A DNA stretch of 64,000 nt from Branchinecta lynchi (GCA_023053575.1 JAKZAP010000013.1:8259523-8323522), one strand, 5' to 3'. Counted from the stretch's first letter, positions 46,073-57,982 are shown. Program-made: numbers and translations. Notes: generated from the letters alone by a model not told the origin.

Positions 46073-47338
46073 CCAAGAATAAATAAGGGGAGAATTGAGA
46101 ACTCGCTTAACCTCGATGTCTGCAAGCCAAGTCTTTTTTCCCGATTCTCATTTACCGTGGGTGGAGCCTGGGTGGAGTTTCACGTGTTGCCTCCTGCAGT
46201 ATTAAGAGATACCTCTAGAGAAATGATGATGAAGCATCATAAAAATGGAAACGACTTTCAATCTCGAGTCAGATTTGTAATAATAAGCTCATTTTATCAC
46301 GACCTTTCACAAAGACGATGAAGTACAAGGGAGCATATGCTCAGGGAGCAATTAAGCAACTGGTAGATTGAGGCATAGATCGAACAATGCATTTAGTTCA
46401 GATTCAATAGGATCGGTGTGATCACTAGTAATTTCATTTTAGTCGTGTCAGGACTGTGAAGAATCGCTTCTGGAAAAGGTATAAAGCTTGGAAAATTTTT
46501 GCCATTTAGCTGGCGAAATGTAATGAAAGAGTTATTATGTTTTGTTTCTAAGTTGTACGCTCTGCACAAAACTTAGTTCAGACCATTTTCTCGTTTAGTT
46601 GCGGAAAATAGTTGTCTATAAAGTATTCTCTAATTTGAAATTAATAGTTGATTATTGTAATTGATAACTATAGGGCTATTATTCAAACGTTTCTATCTGT
46701 CATAACAACTTATTATTCTTGGTCAGAGTGTATATCTCATTATCTCGGGTAGTTGCACTAGACATCTGGCTAAATTTGTCATTATCTTTTCTATTAACAG
46801 TTTGTTTTTCCATCACTAAGAGTCTGCAAAAGAAAGTTAATGAATGTTTTTGTATGACGAATACAAAAAAAGGTAAATCGTTCTTCTAACGTCTCCTGGG
46901 ACGGAAATTCTAACTGACTTTCAAAACTTAACGAGTTAAAAACATTTTGAAGTATGTCCTTTCCTACTTTAAACTTGGATTGGCGTTAAGTCCAGATTTC
47001 TGTCGATCCCATTTTGCCTTTATTTTCGTCATCCTTGAATGTAGAGGAGTGCCCGACTTCTATCCTCTCACTGTACAGTAGCCGGTAGCCCTTCATATCG
47101 TTTCTTAAACTGGTGACGGCTGCGATTTGGTGGAGGGAGATGGGCAAAATGTTATCCGTTTCCATTTATTTTGAATCCTGCGCCCTTTCTTGACGCAAAG
47201 AACGGCGATCACAAGAATTAGCGCCGAAAATTACTCTGTGGTCGTGACAGGCGCCGGCACTTGAGAATCGGGAAAAAAAGACTTCGCTTGATTCAAGTCT
47301 TCTCAATTCTCCCCTTATTTATTCTTGGTTCAGGTTCT
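46073..47338. mobile_element. Candidate DNA element with ~75-bp terminal inverted repeats
   Basis: CCAAGAATAAATAAGGGGAG...AATTGAGAA followed by AGTCTTTTTTCCCGATTCTCA at 46073-46148 is the inverse of 47262-47338, with a variable middle. The 1.1 kb between them has no transposase ORF. No target duplication was identified, so two independent copies of one repeat in opposite orientation are also possible. Confidence 0.5.
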
Positions 47339-47692
47339 TTTATTTCAAAAATACTTTGTGACAATATATTTTGATCACTGGGGGCCGGCAGGGATACGAG
47401 CTCGTTAGCTCGGCCCCATTTTAAACACTGACTATATGAACATAGTATAAATGAGTCGTTCCTCTGTAAATACACTCACAAAAGAAAGAAAGACTCGTTC
47501 CAATCCGTATACTTTCGCACGCCATACCAAACTCTCCACACGATAAAGTAAAAAATAATAATAACACCAAGTCGTGGCCTAAGCTGAAGGAACGCTACCT
47601 TTTTCTAAAACAAAATTAATAATTGAAGGTTGATAATTAAAGGTTGTAGATTTACCGGGATAACATAAACGTGAGCGTATCATATTTTAATA

Positions 47693-48119
47693 TCAATATT
47701 CTGCCAACAGATGAGTTTTAATTTTCTTTTTCAAAGTGATCAATGATCGGTCCTGTTCAAAAAGGTCTTTAAACTTGTTCCAAACTCCAATAACTATATT
47801 CCTTATCGAAAAACGAGACCTCTCTGTGATGATTAGAGGCTGGCGTATTTTCGAAGCCGATCGGGTCTCATAAGCAGGCAATACCACATCTTCCGGCCAA
47901 ATTAATAGATGTGAAATAACTAGGTAATGCACCCTGGCGATACCTTACCATGAACAAAAATGCGTGAAATGTAACAAAATGATCTAATGGTAAAATATTT
48001 AAAAATAAATACAAGCTTTTAGTTGGGGATTTACCGGGATAAGATAAAGGGGAAGGTAGCATATTTTTCAAAATCCGAAGTGCTTTATTTTGTTGCCTCT
48101 GCAGTGGAGATATGTGAAC
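47693..48119 (-). pseudogene. LINE ORF2 C-terminus, frameshifted and split by a hAT element
   Basis: Minus-strand frames give HISPLQRQQNKALRILKNM, then FVTFHAFLFMVRYRQGALPSYF. In another frame they give ETRSASKIRQPLIITERSRF and SIRNIVIGVWNKF. These are the order and content of the C-terminal domain of CR1/Jockey-like LINE proteins. A frameshift separates the halves near 47870. Upstream coding sequence is displaced by the 48120-52362 insertion; continuing at 52371 keeps a plausible frame into HISPLQ. Confidence 0.75.
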
Positions 48120-48964
48120 CAGGGGGGCACTGGTCTTAAATTCCAGGGTATTGGGCTGGGTGGGGGTGGGTCCTTTGGTGCTCCAAAAGGTACTTTTCAT
48201 ACCAAGGTGGGGTGATCCAAAATAGTATGTGTATTATTATTTTCATACCTATTTTGGGGGTGGGGTGTCAAATTTCACTGAAAAACAAGAATTTCTTCCA
48301 AAAAAAAAAAACAATTTCATACCAACATTTTCCCAACATTTTCGTAACAAAATTAAATTTAACCAAACTGATCGGGTTTATTGCAAAAAAATGAAAGACT
48401 TTTTCAAATAGTGTTTGAAAACAATTTGTTACCACTAACACAACACATAAACAATGTATAACCTGAACTAGCTTATCATAACAATGAACAAGGCCTTAAA
48501 ATACGACTAATTTCACCTGGATCTCCCAGTTTTCGAACTGAGAACAGCATAGTGCGATGATTCAAGATTCAAGACGAGATCAAAGTCAAGGGCCGTCCAA
48601 GTAGAGAAAGCAGCAGAAACACAAATGATATTTCCGTCTACCACCGAGTTCTGTTAAGTATTTTTCAGGTCACATAGATTTCTTTACTGAATTAGACTTT
48701 AGACACTCTTATAGTAAAACCATTTCCCAAAGGAAACATTCAAGTAATCACAAATTTGTGGCACGTTCTAATGGGTTGTTGTGACCCCGGCTCTTTTATA
48801 AGACTTGTCTTTCATAGGCCTGGTTGCATAGTCTTGGGATGAGATCTTCACAAAAATAAACTGGCCCATTGCAGTATCGAAGCAGAAAAACCACAAACAT
48901 ATTGCAGATAAGGTTGATACATGAATAAGTCGATGATCGAAAATCCTTCGCACAAGTAGCTTAC

Positions 48965-49072
48965 CACTTTCTGATCGTTATGCACATAATTCTGATCTTC
49001 AACAACTGTCTTTCTAGGACAAACTAGAGCTACCCAAAGTGGCACAAGTGTAACAAGGGCTAGAAGAACCAT
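48965..49072 (-). CDS. Candidate captured first exon of a secreted protein
   Basis: An ATG at 49072-49070 opens 36 codons ending at a GTAAGC donor (48964-48959). Residues 1-18 (MVLLALVTLVPLWVALVC) look like a good signal peptide, followed by PRKTVVEDQNYVHNDQKV. It lies inside the 4.2-kb hAT-like element, so if real it may be a captured gene fragment. I found no acceptor or second exon and do not recognise the family. The sequence could be a chance ORF. Confidence 0.25.
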
Positions 49073-49488
49073 GTAATGTTAATTTCAGTCCAATTCGATG
49101 CGATCTGAGACCACAGTTGCCGACGATCCGAAATAGGTAACGTTCTGAAAGTGGTTCGCTACCTCTAGTTTTTTCAAATCATCAAAACGCACTTTATAAT
49201 TAAAGCAAACTAACACCCAGCGAACACCCTATCAATTATGATTTGTAGACTGGTCACCTTTAAAGCAAAAAAGCATCACTACTTCTTCTTCGTTTTCACA
49301 ACAACACAATGCAACGCTAAGAAAAGTTGGGAAATTAGTATCTTTCCTGTCCTGCTGTTCCATTATTTTTTCATCACAGTATATGCATCAATTTCTTTCT
49401 GGGAAAAAAAACCTTTTGGTGGGCAATCGTGCTCACTATGTTTCTGCAGATAATGCTCCTTCAAGCCATACCTCCAAAAGGTTCGGAA

Positions 49489-52079
49489 TAAGGGTCGGCA
49501 CCGTTTCTGTTTTTGGCTAAAACAGAAACGGTAAAAAACGGCAAATAAAAAACGGAACAGAAACAGAAACGGTGATAAAAAAAACGGAAAACCGTTTCTG
49601 TTTTTCCTTTTTTTTCGGAAAAACAGAAACGGACCGTTTTTACAAAAAAAACGGCCGTTTTAACAGGTATTTCTGTTTTTTTTTCCTACTTCCTTGGGTT
49701 CATAAGATAACAGTAAGGCGACCATTTGGAACGGTAAGGCGGCTGTTGGAAAGTGAATAGCGTGAGGAGGGGCAGCGTGACAGGAGAAGGTTGTGAGAGA
49801 AGGTCGAGTATAATTGTGTAAGGTAAAAAAAAAAGGACTCTGCACCTGTCTAGTAAACTAAGCCCTTTTTTATATCCATGGTCAAATGCTGGGGTATACT
49901 GGCAGGTTTGACGTATGTGTACCCCTACCCCAGAAGGGTACCAGGAACCTTTAAAAGCAAAATATTTTAAGGTCAAAAATTAATACCAAATTGTTTTAGT
50001 TGCCAAAGTACTGTATACTGATATCCCTATGCGGAATAAGGGGTACAATTACATGTGAGAACCATGGTCACCCCTGTTAGCATGCCCCAGCGTTTTGCAT
50101 GGGCTTCATTCAAGTGCCATATACCGATCACTTTTCTGTCGGTCGGTCCACTGTTCCCGAGTTAGGGTACTTCCAGATGTGCTAGGACGATGAAACTTGG
50201 CAGGCATATCAGGGATCTGACCAAACTAACGTGGAAATAGTCACTTCGACGATCCGACGACCGTGGGGGGAGTGGTGTGAGGGGGAATCCGAAATATTGA
50301 CGTATGTATATGTATAACTTTGGGATAGGTGATCGGATCTTAATGAAACTTGATATTTCGAACGATCCCGTGTCTCAGACGTTCCATTTCAAGTCCGGTT
50401 CTGATACGATGAATGTGGGGGGGGGGGGGCGGAAATCCTGTGACATGCTTAAAATTTAGCGATCACGATTAAACTTGGTGGGAAGAACAAGCACACGCCC
50501 TTGGTACATCATAGACAGAACTGGACCGGATTTGGGCACTTTGGGGGAATTTGGGGGGGGGGGGGGGGGTCCGGAAATCCGGTGATCCGGAGTTAAGGTA
50601 CTCCTAGGTGGGCTAGGACGATGAAACTTGGCAGGAATCAAAGACCCGACCAAATTAACTTGGAAATAGTCAGTTCCCCGATCCGGGCATCGTGGTGGAG
50701 TACAGGGAGGAGGAATCCGGAATCTTGAGGTATTGTAACTTTCGAACGGGTGATCGGATCTTTATGAACCTTGATATTTGGATAGACCTTGTTTCTCGGA
50801 TGTCCCATTTAAGTACGGACCGGATCCCATGAATGTGGGGGGGGGGGGGGGTGGACGGGAGTACTGGAAATCTTGTGCCACGCTTAGAATGGACTGATCG
50901 GGAAGAAACTTGGTGGGAAGAACAAGCAGAAGAACTAGGTACACCCGAGACAGAACAGACTGGATTCGTGCACTGTGGGGGAGGTTGGAGGGGGCCGGAA
51001 TTCCGGTGATCGCGAATTAAGGTACTTCCGGGTGTGCTAGAAGGACGAAACTTGTCTGGAACATTAGAGTCTCGATAAGACCTGGTTCACAAATTGTCAA
51101 TTTCCAGATCCGACCATCCCCTGAAGTACAGAAATGAACTGAAAGCTCCCTTGAAGTGCGCACCTTAACAGCAAAGTAAAAAATTACTTTTGACAAAATT
51201 TACATTTCATGATCCCCCGAGGGTCCATGACCATTTGCGCCAGAACGGTTTTGCTTAAAAATTAATTCCTAGCACCCTGAAAGTGCACATCTTTACAGAA
51301 AAGTGAAAAAAAATACTTTTGAACATTGGAAAAGTTCGGTGGCTCTTTCTTAGTTGTATAATTACAGCTTTGTAGAAAAGTTTCATCAGAAATAGGAGCT
51401 TGAAGGCTTCAAGTTTCAGTACAATACGATTCGTGCTTCCTATTGGTTGGATTTCAAAAAATGCGTCTTAACCGACCAATGGGATGATTAGGAGGCGAGA
51501 CTACGTTTCGCAAAAGTGTCATTATACCAAAAAGAAATAGCCAGATTAACGTTTCCAGCAAAAGTATTATTGTACCAACAAGAAATAGCAAGATTAACGT
51601 TTTCAGCAATTAACCAGCTCAGAATGGTTATCAAAGGCCGATAATTTAGTCTGTAAGTCGAAAGTCCTATACCTCCTAATGTTAATTTTGTTGTTATATG
51701 CTTCATTTAATGATGGTGTAAAAATATCCGTTTCGTCAGGTAGGGTGCAATCTCTCTATTCTGACTCAAAAATCTTTCATTCCGAAAAACAGAAAATATC
51801 GGTAGATGGCATAATCTGCCGGGAGAATAAAACCCGCTAGATTATACCAGGACGCCACGCGTACAAGTCGGAACAAAAAACGGAAATTTGGAAAAAACAG
51901 GTAAAATAAAAACAAAAACGGCTAAAACGGTCATGTAAAAAACGGAACAGAAACAGAAGCGGCATTAAAAAAACGGCTACCTGTTTTCTGTTTTTCTGTT
52001 ATTTAAAAAAAAAACAGAACAGAAAACGGTAGTAAGAAAACAGAAACAGAAAAAGAAACAGAAACGGTGCCGACCCCTA
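49489..52079. mobile_element. Inner hAT-like element, TIR TARGGGTCGGCACCG, TSD GTTC(G/T)GAA
   Basis: The left end TAAGGGTCGGCACCGTTTCT and the inverse of the right end (TAGGGGTCGGCACCGTTTCT) differ at one base. The flanks GTTCGGAA (49481-49488) and GTTCTGAA (52080-52087) match at 7 of 8. About 190-215 bp inside each end is iterated AACAGAAACGG / AAAAAACGG. The middle (about 49690-51860) is filled by other sequence, including a family A copy, so the original element was probably ~400 bp before it was invaded. Confidence 0.75.
50105..51340 (+). repeat. Family A repeat inside nested hAT elements
   Basis: Only the right half of the terminal hairpin (CAAGTGCCATATACCGATCA) remains. Three units follow with AGGACGATGAAACTTGGCAG at about 50187 and 50617 and a diverged copy at 51041, a period of about 430 bp. 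The ~135-bp tail (TAGCACCCTGAAAGTGCACA) comes last. G-tracts of 14-17 bases occur at 50417, 50550 and 50838. Confidence 0.75.
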
Positions 52080-52136
52080 GTTCTGAACTCAATTTCAGAA
52101 GGACATTTCTCACATGCCACTGGGTAGTTGGCGACA

Positions 52137-52290
52137 GGCCGTGGGGTGGGGGGGGGGGGGTCATTTTGAAAATTTCAGATTTTGGACGTGGGGTGGGGGG
52201 GGGTCATTTTGAAAAGTTGAGATTTTGGACGTGGGGTGGGGGGGGGGTCATTTTAGAAAGTCAAAATTTTGTATGTAGGTCAAGGGGTGG
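52137..52290 (+). repeat. Subterminal G-rich tandem repeat, ~50-bp unit
   Basis: Three units of GGACGTGGGGTGGGGGGGG...TCATTTTGAAAA(G)TT(G)AGATTTT lie between the inner and outer hAT right ends. They belong to the outer element's subterminal region. Confidence 0.7.
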
Positions 52291-52589
52291 GGTGGGTGGG
52301 TTGTAGAAAGAATGACCTATTTAGGAGTGTATACCCTAGGATTTCATACCAGTGCCCCCCTGATGTGAACTTTAAAAATTGATAGTAGATATAGACTTCG
52401 TAATTTTATACAGTATCACACTTCTGTAAACATCATTCATTTAGTATTACATTTCCCTTTATTTGGCAATATCTTCCAACAAAAATAAAGACGACGTTGC
52501 CGAATAAATTTGACATGTATATAACATATTCGGAGACCTAGAAGGCGGGAGAACCCACCGATCAAATAGAGCGGAAGGTTGGCATAGTG

Positions 52590-52831
52590 CAGTGTTGCCA
52601 TATTTGCGGATTTTGCGAACTAAAGTGGCGGATTTCACGACCGAACTGGCGGATTTCACGACCGAACTGGCGGATTTTTCATTTTTTTTGCTGGCGTATT
52701 AAAAACTTTGGGGTTTTATTGACAATCCTTGTCAGTTTTCTTAAGATTCCTTGCAGTTTTGGGTTAAAAAGAAATTTTGGCATATTTTTCAAAGACAGCG
52801 GCGTATTCCTTGGATCCGATTTGGCAAACTG
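52590..52831. mobile_element. Probable hAT-like MITE, TIR CAGTGTTGCCA
   Basis: The 242-bp segment runs from CAGTGTTGCCATATT to GATTTGGCAAACTG, imperfect inverted ends. Flanks GCATAGTG and GTATAGGC agree at only 5 of 8. The interior has two exact copies of TGGCGGATTTCACGACCGAAC and further GGCGGAT/GGCGTATT motifs, the same repeat-filled pattern as the other hAT-like elements here. Confidence 0.5.
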
Positions 52832-54097
52832 GTATAGGCATAAATAACATATTAAATTAGAAAATAATGCTAGTTCTTACCTTGGACGGAAAGCTGAACC
52901 GGAATCTGATCGGACTGGACATTAAAAAATTGATTTGGTGCCCTCAGCCTTGCCCTCAGCTTGAATCTTGAAGGTACGGAACATCTCGTCGTCATGAGTT
53001 TGCTACTTACCTTGTCTCCTCCCGTCGTTTTCATTGTTTTCAGACCAGAAGACTTTCTTTTCAGTTACCTTGCGTCTTTCTTCCATTTCCTTCCTGGATC
53101 CGTAGGGAGGAAATGAGGCATAATCTCGATTGCCTCGGAGCTCAATAAGCGATATCCGTCAAACGGTAGCAGACAAAATGTGACCGCGTTGATTGCCTGA
53201 AGGGACTGGAAACTCTAAAACAGACAAAAATATACAGTATTCTTTGGGCCCAGGGACAAAGCAAGCAAGGGGAGGGCAGGGAACTACGGATTCCTTTTAT
53301 TTATATAAATCACTGCCCGATTCCAGAGCAATATTTTAGAATTATCATTTTTTTTTCCATTATTTGCCTGGAAAGTTTGAAGGAAAAAGTACAGCATTAG
53401 CGGGGTTTGAGTAGCTCTCAGCTACTCAATTTTGCCACGAAAGTAGCAATTCGATTTTTTTTTTTCCTGTGACAACCCTCAAGAGATTACAGCTGGTATC
53501 ATACTCGCAAGTTGAAGTGGTAACATACATTTCACATAGTCTTCTCGGCTTGCGCTGACGTCATCAGTTTTACGACCATAGTATTAGGTCAGGTTCAGAT
53601 GGGCCGGAATTGTATTTTCGTGGTTGCATAGGAACAAATAAGCTAATAGAACCTCCGTCTTTGGTTTAATTTACTGACTACGGATGCCCTCAATAAAACA
53701 GAGCAGAGCTAGAGCTGCTTGCTGAGCTTTGAGTTGACGCCCGTCTACATCCCTCTTAGCCACTGCTCAGTGAGAGGAAAAGACCGTAGCAGCTGTGTAA
53801 CTTGTGTAAGACTGACCTTTGCAGTGAGGTCGGAATGTTAAACAACCAGTAGTCTCCGAGTAGTCGCTTACTCGAACGGGATACGGAGGTTATTTTGCTT
53901 TTTTTTCCTTGGTCTCAACTTAGTTGTGAATCCCACTCGTTTTGTGATACTGAAACGCATCCGGAATGACTTCGTAAACCCAAGAAACTCGTATGAGTAA
54001 TTAATTGTCCAGGTGACGAATCGTACGTGACTAATTCTCCGGGCGTCACCTACGTAAAGGCAGTGACTCGAATTATGAGATCATTGGATACCTTAGC

Positions 54098-55021
54098 TTT
54101 TTGGGATCCCAAAACGTAAGTGGAGGGATACCTATGACATCGCAAAAGTTGTCCGTCTGTCCGTTTGTCCGTCTGTCCGCACGAATACTCTCGAGGGGAT
54201 TGAGATATTTTGATGAAACTTGGTGGGAGGATTCTTTGGGTGAAAGTTCAGGTCAAATTCAAAGATGGGCTCTGTAGCTCTATATGTGAGGGTGGGGGAA
54301 GGGGGTCAAATTAAGGGACAAACAAAATATTTTTAAACAGCTAATGTGATAGTCGATTATGGGGTAAGAAGATATGCTGAGCACGATGGTGAAAACCATT
54401 TTCTTTTCGGACAAGTAGTTCGTCCAGAATCCGGTAAAAACCGGAAAGTTGGTTAAAAGTAAAAGTTTCATTTGAAATTGATTAAATGTTCGATTTCAGG
54501 GGTAAGAAGACATGTTGAACACGATGGTGAAAACCATTTTCTCGTCGGACAACTAGTTCGCCAGGAATCCGGCCAAAACCGGAAAGTTTGTTAAAAGCGA
54601 AAGTTTTATCGGAAGTTGATGAGGTGACAGATTTAGGGGTAAGAAGAGACGCTGGGTTTGTATATGACAATCATTTTTTACCGGGACATATAATTAGTCT
54701 GGAATCCGGAATTTTTTTTCAATTCAAGTTTTATTTAAAGTTGATTAGATGTTCTTTGTAGGGATAAAGAGATCCGCTGGATTCGTTTCTGAATTTTCTT
54801 TTTTTCCTGGACTAGCAGTTCGCTCGGAATTCGGGCGAAACTGGAAATTTGGCAGAAGTAAAGTAGGAAAATTCGGCCAGTATTGTAAAAATAGATATGA
54901 CTTATACAGGTATATCTGAACTTGTTTTCTCTGATGATTAGCCTGGATCTGGCGAAGACAAGACCTAATTCTCTGGATCAAATATTAGATTTTTGGGATC
55001 CCATCGACACCTTTGGTCTTG
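54098..55021 (+). repeat. Family B repeat, well-preserved copy
   Basis: Left end TTTTTGGGATCCCAAAACGT; right end TTTTTGGGATCCCATCGACACC. The GGGGTAAGAAGA motif recurs at 54361, 54499 and 54637, a 138-bp period, and a shorter diverged unit follows near 54760. Each unit has a CCGGAATCCGG...AAACCGGAAA palindromic segment. The GTCCGTCTGTCCGTTTGTCC module lies near the start. Confidence 0.8.
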
Positions 55022-55377
55022 TTCTGAGCGCTAAGATATTTCTCATGATCAACGAGATGGGGCGGGGGGCTTCGAAAGTCTGTAACCCGTTTCGGGTTGT
55101 CAATATTGGATCCGTCTTAGGAAAGAATTTCGTAAGTTCCCGTTCGGGAAAAATATGGGTTATACCAGTAGCTTTTGAAACTTTAAGTTTTAGAGCCGGA
55201 ATCGTGTTTTTTTCAGCCGCAAAATAGGCTACTAACGGGAAATTGGCCTACAGGGCAAAGCTATTGATTTTCGTCAAGTCGTTTGATTCTGCAGTGGAAT
55301 TTCCAGTGTTCAGCCGGAAAAATCCTGGAAACTGCTTCCACCCCAAAACCTCGGACTCTATGTCATATAAACTTGGT

Positions 55378-55720
55378 ATTTTCTTTTGTCTCTTTCTTTC
55401 TCTCTCTTTTTTCCTTTCTGTTTCGATTCTTTCTTTCTCTCTTTTTTTCTTTCTCTCTGTTTTCCTCTCTCTTTCAGTTCTTTCTCTCGCTTTTTTTTCA
55501 TGTATCTTTCCATTCTTTCTGTTATATCTGTTATATCTATCTTTCCATTCTTTCTGTTTTCTGTCTTTCAGTTCCTTCTTTTTTTCTCTCTTTTTTCATT
55601 TCTTTTATCGTTCTTTTCACTACCCTTCATTCGTTTTTTTTATTATCATACATTTTGTCTTTTATTCATTTTTTCTATCATCATTATTTACTGTTCATTC
55701 TCCTTACTCTTCAACCCTAG
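55378..55720 (+). repeat. Polypyrimidine (CTTT/CTCT) tract
   Basis: Nearly 350 bp of T and C with few purines, built of TTTCTTTCTCTCTC-type units. The long Phe/Ser/Leu reading frames through it (one of 213 codons) are low-complexity artefacts. The strand asymmetry could support triplex or slipped structures. Confidence 0.8.
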
Positions 55721-55872
55721 TTTTCTTTTTCATACACTCACAAACTCTTTTCAATGAACTTTATAATACTGTCTCTTCGTATGCTCATGCTATGTCTCTT
55801 AACTTCTATTTGGTCTCATGTCAGGTTGACATCCTACATCTAAGACTAATGAGAAGCAGCTGGTTTGAACTT

Positions 55873-56588
55873 CCTGGATACTAACTGAATTCAAAATCAC
55901 AAGTTACACTAAAGCTTGGACACTTATTTACATTTTACATATTTAATAATTTCCCCATACTACTTAACATTTACATTGATCCTTACTGAACTTGAACTTA
56001 CAACCGTCATTAAACTTGAACATACTGAAACCTTATTTACAAACTACATCTCCTGGCAGGCTTGCCATTTCTGTCATATGATCTTGGACAGACTATCACT
56101 AGTTGCGTTTTTGATCGAAGTTTGAAGTTACCTTCAACCTCAAAGGTCTCTGCTTAAATACCGTTTTTGGTCGCCGGTCACAGTTCCTTCGTCCTTCAAA
56201 CTCTGACCGTCGAATCGTGTGCTAGCAAGTTCGAAGTTTGCTTGAATCGTCGAAGAATCGTCGACCTGGCAAGGATCGCCGGAGTCGTAAAAACACTAAT
56301 TAAGCAAACAGTGAACTTCGACGGCGTTCAAAAATGAAAATTAAGCAACCGGCTAAGCGAACGGCGAACAAAACTTCGATCAAAAACGCGATCACTACTT
56401 TATTTTCACCAAGTCTGGCTACTAACTGAATCCAAAACACTAGTTACACTAAAGCACGAACACTTTATTTATATTTTACATGTTTACCAATTTCCCGAAA
56501 CTACCAAATATTTACATTTACCCTTACTGAACTAAAACTTACAACCCTCATTAAACTTGAATATACTGACAATCTTATTTACAAACTG
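55873..56588 (+). repeat. Direct repeat of ~175 bp, ~540-bp spacing
   Basis: CTGGATACTAACTGAATTCA...CTTATTTACAAACTA (55873-56047) recurs as CTGGCTACTAACTGAATCCA...CTTATTTACAAACTG (56415-56588), clearly homologous but diverged. It may be a tandem duplication or two terminal repeats. The intervening 370 bp has no recognisable coding sequence. Confidence 0.65.
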
Positions 56589-57982
56589 AAATTTATAACT
56601 AATTATTTTAATTCAAGACTCCAAACTTTCAAGCTCTAAATTATATCTTGTAAAGGCGATGGGGAGAGGACATTCTTGGTTAGTAGAACAGTACTTTGTA
56701 CCTGGTGAAGTTCAGATAGTTGAGGACGAATAAAACGCCTCTTTCATCAAAGCTCCTTGCACGATGTTGTGGAGTCGAAAAATGGATCTTTATGCTGCGG
56801 GCAGACGTGGGTGGGTCCGTCGGTCGCGCACTAGAATTCCGGCCAGGATTTTTGGCACCATTATAAGGTCCATACGGAAAGGTTGAGATTTATCGACTTT
56901 GCCATGAGAGTGAAGAAAATCCGGCCGGCGAAATACGGCCGGGGAAATCTGAAAACAATCAATCAGTCTTTAATCAGGTTTTCCCACAGCTCCTTTGCCG
57001 ACATTTTGTAGCCTTTGTAGCCGACATCTAGGTACTAACTAAAGCTGAAGCCGCTTGGATGATGGGTTGTTTTGGGATGCCATCCGCCTATCAAACACCG
57101 AACACGAACGATAGGCAATTCAGCTAACTTTGAATTGTCATAAGTCACCAACAAGAACGCTACGGACGCGGAAGTCATTTTGGTCGAGATAGAATTTGTC
57201 CAACACGTGCGGTTGCGTGGTTTTAGTCGTTTTGCTGATGTGAAAATTGGGTGGCAAATGTAAATGAGTCCCTTAATTTTTCCTTAATTGTTTTCCTTTT
57301 TGAGGCACACGCCGGTGTTTTGTGATCAGATTATATTAGCTAAATGAGGCATTCAAAAGCAACTGGATAATTGGAAAAGTTTGAGTTCATTGAGTGACGG
57401 ACATTAAACTAGATTTTAAAATAAACGCTTCTTGTGCATGTGTAATTTAAAAAGCACAGATCGTATACGTGATGGAGGGGGGGGGGGGGGGGGCTCTTGC
57501 TCTCTTGGCATCGTAACAGATTCTATGAAGGATCAATTTGATCGCTAAAATACGAGAAATCTGCCAAGAAATCTGTTTAGTGAGGTGTTTTTTCATGGAA
57601 AATAAAGACTGTTTTATCAGCAACCTGTGGTCACTGAGTTCCTTAACTATATGCGTGCATATTCATTTACTCCACTACCTTCGCGTTTTGCATTGCATTG
57701 GGTAAAAGACTGCTATGCCTGTTATAAACGGTATAAAACAGCTTTTTTCGCGGAAGACCTGTCTTAGATATTAGTAGATCTTTGGGAGCCTTAACCTATG
57801 CTTCCGATGGTTTCTCCAACGTCTCCGAGAAACCGTTACCCAATCACCGGCTCAATTATGTGTCAGACCACAGGTCTTCATTATTAACTTCGAAATGACT
57901 TTATTTTCGCGCCGTCGTGCCACTTGGCTTAAGGCTCAACCGCAAAATGATTAAATGGTGTTATGACAGACCTTAATTTCAG

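Larger units (their letters stand above)
48120..52362. mobile_element. 4.24-kb hAT-like composite element, TSD ATGTGAAC
   Basis: The inverted ends begin CAGGGGGGCACTGGT (15 perfect bases) and remain 28 of 32 identical through CAGGGTAT / TAGGGTAT. ATGTGAAC flanks both sides (48112-48119 and 52363-52370). Subterminal DNA repeats CATTTTGAAAA and GGGGTGGG motifs. The interior holds a candidate signal-peptide exon on the minus strand and a second hAT-like element. No recognisable hAT transposase is encoded, so it is non-autonomous or gutted. Confidence 0.88.
41151..57982 (+). other. Fas1 intron 3 (16.8 kb)
   Basis: The intron runs from GTAAGA to TTAATTTCAG. It contains a long family A array with a nested MITE, an inverted-repeat element, a LINE fragment split by a 4.2-kb hAT-like element with further insertions, another hAT-like MITE, a family B copy, a polypyrimidine tract and a direct repeat. 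41151-43590, 52840-54090 and 56590-57980 show no feature beyond short homopolymers, for example 18 G at 57477-57494. Confidence 0.8.

Noticed and set aside
52371..53000. Upstream part of the LINE fragment, including the RT catalytic site
   Set aside because: Only a short stretch next to the TSD fits the frame; beyond it no RT motif could be recognised.
55243..55884. 213-codon ORF, Phe/Ser/Leu-rich, resembling a membrane protein
   Set aside because: It is a translation of a polypyrimidine tract; all three plus frames are open there and have the same low-complexity composition.
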